The notes under the pieces were generated by a model. It ran no database searches and was not told the DNA's origin. It saw only the letters and a list, made by a program, of their open reading frames with translations. Made by a program: the position numbers and the translations under genes. Source: Cephalothrix simula (taxonomy: Eukaryota > Nemertea > Palaeonemertea > Archinemertea > Cephalotrichidae). Taken from it: a DNA stretch of 11,375 nt. The stretch is from positions 1 through 11,375 of the forward strand of contig JAXIUW010203065.1 in assembly GCA_035591015.1 (NCBI GenBank). The letters are read 5' to 3'. Shown here one piece after another: positions 8,528-11,375 of the stretch. Numbering within the stretch: position 1 is the first letter of the stretch; each line of letters opens with the position of its first letter.

Positions 8528-9059
8528 AAAACGTCTCGACTTTGATTTAAAATGACCAAAAGTTTCAAGATTTGTCCTGGTGTTATGTGTTGGTTTATAT
8601 TGTAATCTTTGTTACACTCTGGCACTGAACTAACAAAAAAAAGCGTAGACTACGGGCTATATTGTTCTATCACAGAAAATATTAAGATGGAGTAAGTCTA
8701 TAATAATGGACATAAATTAACTCTTTATATCAAAATAAAAAGCACATTACATATCAAGAATGAATTATGCGTTGTTGAAGTATATTTAGGAAGTTTCATT
8801 TACATAAAAAGATCATGATTTTCTTCTGTATTCATTAATACAAATGGATGATGATGTTGAAATACAATGGACATTTCAAAACAACAAAAAATGAAAAACT
8901 GATGCAATTATGGGTAAACAACAGGATTAAAGTAATTAGTGTTCTTCAACCAAAAAGTTTTTCTTTGCCCCTAATGTCAGGTGAATTATACTTAGGATTT
9001 ATCGCATCTTACAACAGACAAAGCTACACATTTCAAAATATTCTCGGACGCCTCCTGTA
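8528..9059 (-). other. Region downstream of the GPCR stop, probable 3' UTR
   Basis: This is AT-rich sequence directly after the receptor stop codon on the minus strand. I see no AATAAA or ATTAAA on the minus strand here. The closest match is an AATATA variant around 8779-8786. The 3' UTR may therefore use a weak poly(A) signal or extend into the palindromic element at 8184-8527. A 79-codon plus-strand ORF over 8848-9087 has no recognisable protein character and overlaps the receptor's 3' end in antisense, so I do not call it a gene. Confidence 0.4.
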
Positions 9060-10196
9060 TCACATTTGGCTTGTCATTATATTTTGATTATTCACATGTA
9101 TGTTTTGGTAGATAAGTGATGAGGAATAAGAAATTCTTCGGTTTTTCGTTCTTTGGCTTTGAAATTTTGGGCAAAGTAGTTGCCAAAAGATCCGACGGAA
9201 TTTCCGGCCAACAACGTAGTAAATATAGAAATTTATAAACGAATTAATAGCTGATATAATATAGGTAAATCTTGTCATATAAAACAAAAAGTCTTGGTCT
9301 AACTCTACTGAAGCACCAAAACGTAAGACTTTAGCTATAGCAAATCCGTTGATAAAAATTGCTGGGGTCTCAAGAAGTATAAATGCAGAAACTACCCCAA
9401 TGATTTTTTCGGTTGTCGAATCCGACCGGTCCCTATCAACCACCCTGTTTCTAAAATTCCGTGCATTCTTGATTGTCCGGATAAGAAAAATGTTTAAAAC
9501 AGACATAACTCCAACAGGTATGACGTACATAATTACGTAATAAGATATACTCATGTAAATAATCACAAAAAAGTCATTCTCCATTAGATCAGTATAAATA
9601 ACCCTTGGTCGAGTAGTATTCGTGCAAATATCAAACTCGTAAATATGGCTGACATACCAAATTTTTGGCAAATTATAAAGAATAGAAAATAATACAACAA
9701 GAGCTATTCCACATCTTGCCTTACATCTAGTATGTGTTAAAGATAACCTCATTGGGTGGCAGATAGCAGCGTATCGATCACATGTCAGAAAGGTCATGGT
9801 GTAAACAGAAAACGTTTTGCTAAACCAAACAAAAAACCATAAATAAGGTTTTGTGTATTGAAATATGACGTAGTATCCTTCAAGATCACCGCTGTATTCG
9901 TATATTCCAGGGATTGTGTAATATAAAACATATGAAATTAATACGCAGTTATCAGCAATCGCTAAAATTTCTAAAAAGTAGTTCGGTAGTTTTTTCAATT
10001 TCCTCAGAACGATGTAAGAAAGCGTATTATTGATTATTCCTAAGATGGCAACAATAAGCAGAATTGGCACACATATAATGAAGATATTAATTCCATAAGA
10101 GATATTTGCAAGGTTTTGTGGATAAAACGGGCAAGAGATATTGCTTAAATTCGAAGTTAAATTAGCATCAAAAACATATTCCTTTGTGGAAGCCAT
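9060..10196 (-). CDS. FMRFamide-receptor-like rhodopsin-family GPCR, single coding exon
   Basis: This gene encodes a complete 378-residue seven-transmembrane receptor, expected at the plasma membrane, that probably binds a neuropeptide and signals through G proteins. The extracellular N-terminus has four N-glycosylation sequons (N12, N16, N19, N31). Approximate helices are TM1 36-64, TM2 72-95 (LAIAD, D82), TM3 112-140 ending in CDRY (R141), TM4 161-180, TM5 212-240 (P227), TM6 263-287 (P278) and TM7 304-328. A basic helix 8 (GRKFRR) with C342 follows. SILYNLPK at the end of TM4, no CWxP in TM6 and NFxxY in place of NPxxY in TM7 recall invertebrate FMRFamide receptors, a comparison made from memory. 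The ATG has A at -3 and G at +4 and lies 6 bases after a strong splice acceptor. GCA AAA precedes it in frame without a stop, so an upstream coding exon is possible, but the N-terminus already looks complete. Receptor class is near certain; ligand is inferred. Confidence 0.93.
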   Translation of the reverse strand: MASTKEYVFDANLTSNLSNISCPFYPQNLANISYGINIFIICVPILLIVAILGIINNTLSYIVLRKLKKLPNYFLEILAIADNCVLISYVLYYTIPGIYEYSGDLEGYYVIFQYTKPYLWFFVWFSKTFSVYTMTFLTCDRYAAICHPMRLSLTHTRCKARCGIALVVLFSILYNLPKIWYVSHIYEFDICTNTTRPRVIYTDLMENDFFVIIYMSISYYVIMYVIPVGVMSVLNIFLIRTIKNARNFRNRVVDRDRSDSTTEKIIGVVSAFILLETPAIFINGFAIAKVLRFGASVELDQDFLFYMTRFTYIISAINSFINFYIYYVVGRKFRRIFWQLLCPKFQSQRTKNRRISYSSSLIYQNIHVNNQNIMTSQM

Positions 10197-10202
10197 TTTT
10201 GC

Positions 10203-10233
10203 CTGAAATAGAAATGAATAGGGAAAGTTAGTG
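10203..10233 (-). promoter_or_regulatory. 3' splice site (branch site, pyrimidine tract, AG) before the GPCR exon
   Basis: Read on the minus strand, this stretch has a branch-site match CACTAAC (branch A near 10228), then the pyrimidine-rich run CTTTCCCTATTCATTTCTATTT, then CAG with the AG at 10204-10203. The exon would begin at 10202, six bases before the receptor ATG. Branch-to-AG distance is about 25 nt, normal for animal introns. I infer that the receptor mRNA has at least one upstream exon, probably 5' UTR. I could not identify its position or donor site. Confidence 0.72.
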
Positions 10234-10552
10234 ACATAAAATTTAAACTACCGACACATTTCTTAACTCCCAATTTAAATTACAGGAAATAAATTCCCAT
10301 AAAATGCGATGGAAAAAGAGCTACTGAATGCTTGATTAAAATTTTGCTGTAACAATAAAGCTAATAAAGGTTGAACTGTGAAACCAAATAACAAAAATTT
10401 GTACCATATAGGCTCACAAAGGCATATAAACGCCACATGTTATCAATTAATAATTTATGATTAAAACACATTGGATATTAGCTTTGTGGGATAACTGCAT
10501 GCAGTGATGTAAATCATATATTTTTATCTGAATCCCATAATTTCTGAAAACT
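10234..10552. other. Probable 5' intron of the GPCR gene; nothing else recognised
   Basis: This AT-rich stretch lies immediately upstream (minus strand sense) of the branch site that precedes the receptor exon, so it is most simply intron. I see no ORF, RNA gene or clear repeat in it and no convincing donor site. Confidence 0.4.
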
Positions 10553-10618
10553 CTGTCAATTTTAATAGAATTAGTTTGGCTCTGCCTGTCAATTTTAATA
10601 GAATTAGTTTGGCTCTGC
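10553..10618. repeat. Exact 33-bp tandem duplication
   Basis: Two identical 33-base units (10553-10585, 10586-10618) begin CTGTCAATTTTAATAGAATT and end TTTGGCTCTGC. Because 33 is a multiple of three, the minus-strand ORF over it repeats the peptide GRAKLILLKLT, which is not evidence of coding. The lack of differences implies a recent slip or an active short array. Confidence 0.92.
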
Positions 10619-10718
10619 CTATCCTACTATCTAGAAAAACTTGTTGCTTATCAGCTTTGTCGAGGGCCACTGACAATATCTCTATATTGTACTTACAAAA
10701 ACCTGGCCGAATTACCGA

Positions 10719-10978
10719 ATCCTGATCTACCACCTTTAATAGACCAGGGGGTGCTTGCAGAAACTTCAATACAAGAAGCCTATTTTTACACGGGACCCAG
10801 GCTTGATGCAAAGATGCAAAGGTCTGCTAACTCCCACATTCAGACCAAACCAATACCATAAAACATTCTGCGCCATTCTCTACTCCTGATTCTGTAGACA
10901 CCTACGGACTACACCTTTTCCAGAATAGGGGGATTCATAAACTTCAATGCAACAAGCCTTGTTTTTACCAGAAACGGA
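10719..10978. repeat. Older duplication, offset about 165-178 bp
   Basis: Copy A (about 10719-10800) and copy B (about 10884-10978) share CCTGAT, a CTAC(C)ACCTTT string, AGGGGG, AAACTTCAAT (10761 and 10939) and AAGCCT(AT/TG)TTTTTAC in the same order. The copies have diverged by substitutions and indels. The 95-codon minus-strand ORF across copy A is not supported as a gene. Confidence 0.6.
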
Positions 10979-10994
10979 TCATATATCATCCGTT
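10973..10994. repeat. Small perfect hairpin
   Basis: AACGGAT (10973-10979) pairs with ATCCGTT (10988-10994) around an 8-base AT-rich loop, at the end of the older duplication's second copy. Confidence 0.5.
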
Positions 10995-11298
10995 CTGTTT
11001 TTACTATGCAGCTGAAAATTAATATGACGGATGTAATTATCAGAAATCACAATTTCCATTTAATTCCTTCGTGCCCAATTGAATAAATCCGCAATATAAG
11101 CATTATGATATTAATGATGCAGAATAAAGACTGATCGAAAATCATCCCAAATCGCTTGTTTCATAGAAATTTTTGTTTAGACAAACCCGCACCATAAACC
11201 TCTGCATGAACAAGTGGCATTTCGCAGATGTACATAATCAACAGCGAAGGAAGGAAGAAGTCACCGACAGAGCTATCTTAGAGGTGCACTGTTAATTT
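10995..11298. other. AT-rich non-coding stretch
   Basis: I see no gene, RNA gene or clear repeat here. Confidence 0.4.
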
Positions 11299-11375
11299 TT
11301 TTTGGTAATAGTACCAGAAAAATTTAGGTAAAATCAATTTCACCAAAAAAATTTGGGTAACATGGTTTGGTAATA
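11299..11375. repeat. Short direct repeats running off the window end
   Basis: ACCAGAAAAATTTAGGTAA (11313-11331) recurs as ACCAAAAAAATTTGGGTAA (11342-11360) at a 29-base period. TTTGGTAATA occurs at 11301-11310 and again at 11366-11375, the last bases of the window. The first may be the start of a longer AT-rich tandem array. Confidence 0.55.

Noticed and set aside
8276-8555. Overlapping ORFs of 66 (minus) and 78 (plus) codons
   Set aside because: They cover the arms of the 344-bp palindromic element and share inverted sequence; not independent coding.
8848-9087. 79-codon plus-strand ORF antisense to the receptor 3' end
   Set aside because: AT-rich, no known motif, and partly antisense to real coding sequence.
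10524-10811. 95-codon minus-strand ORF with an internal peptide repeat
   Set aside because: The peptide repeat follows directly from the 33-bp DNA duplication, and the rest lies in another duplicated non-coding segment.
1-11375. CRISPR array, bacterial operon, phage or rRNA genes
   Set aside because: No regularly spaced identical repeats with unique spacers, no packed ORFs with ribosome binding sites, and no rRNA-like conserved segments were seen.

Overview
The window looks like AT-rich animal nuclear DNA. It has long non-coding stretches, many decayed inverted and tandem repeats, short homopolymer and CA runs, no bacterial-style packing of genes, and one clear protein gene that follows a spliceosomal-type 3' splice site. 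The gene is a peptide-type rhodopsin-family GPCR of the invertebrate FMRFamide-receptor-like kind, so a protostome is likely. A lophotrochozoan such as a bivalve mollusc is my best guess, from the repeat style and receptor type, but the sequence alone does not prove it.

Layout. Positions 1-1140 carry no gene but do hold a cluster of small nested stem-loops (836-981). Positions 1206-1630 hold a tRNA-derived relic on the minus strand (SINE-like), a short tandem array whose units are themselves dyads (1363-1497), and a long near-perfect hairpin (1525-1626). Positions 1771-2645 are bracketed by two inverted matches, probably the ends of one mobile element or two opposed copies, with a CA microsatellite just outside. 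Positions 2680-4560 are mostly featureless apart from a GC-richer patch near 3500-3755 with two short opposed ORFs. A diverged tandem duplication lies at 4566-5020.

Positions 5741-6621 are a palindromic element of about 880 bp. Each arm is itself an internal duplication. A second and smaller palindromic element (MITE-like, 344 bp) sits at 8184-8527, and between them is a diverged tandem duplication (about 7240-7570). The short ORFs over these elements are by-products of the repeats.

The minus strand from 10196 to 9060 encodes the 378-residue seven-transmembrane receptor in a single exon. Just upstream lie a branch site, a pyrimidine-rich tract and an AG, which imply at least one further 5' exon outside what I can identify. 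The rest (10234-11375) is non-coding, with an exact 33-bp tandem duplication, an older duplication of about 170 bp, and the apparent start of another tandem array at the window edge. There is no operon or multi-gene system. The window is one receptor locus surrounded by small non-autonomous repeats.
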